DNA from: Fragilaria crotonensis | Taxonomy: Eukaryota > Bacillariophyta > Fragilariophyceae > Fragilariales > Fragilariaceae | Direction of reading: 5' to 3' | Length of the DNA: 64,000 nucleotides | Assembly (NCBI GenBank): GCA_022925895.1 | Contig: JAKSYS010000881.1 | Location: forward strand, 558,001-622,000 | Shown: piece by piece, positions 63,570 to 64,000 of the stretch | Layout: each line of letters opens with the position of its first letter | How positions within the stretch are numbered: the first letter of the stretch is position 1 | Made by a program: the position numbers and the translations under genes | The notes under the pieces: model-generated | Database searches by the model: none | Seen by the model: only the letters and a program-made list of their open reading frames with translations | Told to the model about the DNA's origin: nothing

Positions 63570-64000
63570 CTAGTCAAACCATTCCAGCAAGATGGCATCT
63601 CGAATGGCGATGTAGGCTATGACATTGAGAGGCTCTAACCATGCTCGACCTATGCCGAGATACGCCACACGCTCGAACCATCCTCGGAACAGGTTCCGCA
63701 CTCCGCCTTCGCTTTCTTGAATGACTGTTTTCATTGTCCTCAGCACACCTTCGCCAGATCCACCATCAATGCCATCAGTAGGATCATCGTTACTGTCAAC
63801 GAAAATCCGAGTCCGAGCTACATCAAATGGAGTTGTTAACAGGGCACATATGCATGCTGTCCCGATGTATATGAGCTCATAGCGACCAATGCCTTCATTT
63901 CCTTGCGCAATCAGGCCGTTCAAAGTAATTCGCGAAATCAAATAGGGCACGTCGGTCAATATCGCGGCCGGAAGTCGTTTGAGACCGTCGCTGAACCAGT
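63570..64000 (-). CDS. Mitochondrial carrier family protein (5' part beyond window edge)
   Basis: The frame ends at 63570 and is open to the right edge; only about 143 codons are visible. It shows CALLTTPFDVARTRIFVD, the Px[DE]xx[KR] signature of the carrier family, then a matrix helix (GVLRTMKTVIQESEGG), RNLFRGWFERVAYLGIGRAW (the (F/Y)(D/E)G-R type region) and a last hydrophobic helix. These correspond to roughly the last of three carrier repeats. It probably sits in an inner organelle membrane, mitochondrion or plastid envelope. The substrate cannot be told from this part. Confidence 0.8.
   Translation of the reverse strand, partial: WFSDGLKRLPAAILTDVPYLISRITLNGLIAQGNEGIGRYELIYIGTACICALLTTPFDVARTRIFVDSNDDPTDGIDGGSGEGVLRTMKTVIQESEGGVRNLFRGWFERVAYLGIGRAWLEPLNVIAYIAIRDAILLEWFD

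Overview
This window is nuclear DNA of a stramenopile alga, most likely a diatom and most consistent with Phaeodactylum tricornutum (the species is an inference). The signs are: dense intron-poor genes on both strands; short GT-AG introns, nearly all 62-94 bp; several proteins that open with a signal peptide followed by a Phe-containing ASAFAP-like motif, the bipartite leader used to enter diatom secondary plastids; and a complete, apparently very young Ty1/copia element of the diatom type.

Layout. 1-13 kb: DBP5/DDX19-type RNA helicase (cut by the left edge), a TrpF-like TIM-barrel protein, an NSE2/MMS21-type SUMO ligase, an ABC1/UbiB-family atypical kinase, a lysine-rich protein, proteasome subunit beta-5, a membrane-anchored divergent protein kinase and an alpha/beta-hydrolase-like membrane protein. 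13.9-23 kb: a two-exon protein with an FAIM-like N-terminus, a UIM-like helix and NPF motifs, interrupted by one in-frame TAA; a TrmH/SpoU methyltransferase head-to-head with RRP7; a Cys/His-rich protein; and a SPOUT1/C9orf114-type methyltransferase. 23.8-31 kb: a GT60-like glycosyltransferase, tRNA-Phe(GAA), a plastid-targeted DNL zinc-finger protein with a spliced second exon, a hAT-type MITE with perfect TIRs and an 8-bp TSD, a 7-bp minisatellite, and VAC14. 31-35 kb: condensin SMC2 in four exons. 36.1-42.7 kb: the Copia element with two LTRs that read as identical and a 5-bp TSD. 43-51.5 kb: a secretory block made of a multi-B-lectin/GH99-like protein (two overlapping frames), an M6 metallopeptidase with three new-looking C-terminal modules, and a small type II membrane protein. 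51.9-64 kb: an RWD/DUF1115 protein, a divergent pair of plastid proteins (DUF1995 and saccharopine-dehydrogenase-like), ESF1 with one apparent frame change, an ABCC/MRP transporter in three exons, and a mitochondrial carrier cut by the right edge.

Themes. Ribosome biogenesis and RNA modification recur (RRP7, ESF1, TrmH-like, SPOUT1-like, DBP5-like export helicase). Chromosome maintenance is represented by SMC2 and NSE2, endolysosomal lipid signalling by VAC14, plastid import or function by four proteins, and extracellular hydrolysis by the lectin-GH99 and M6 genes, which sit head-to-head. Genes are packed tightly: one convergent pair has stop codons a single base apart. Intergenic DNA repeatedly holds GTAC-rich, self-complementary islands that are absent from the coding regions. 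Exon joins were inferred by eye from splice consensus, frame phase and protein continuity; no alignment or transcript data were available.
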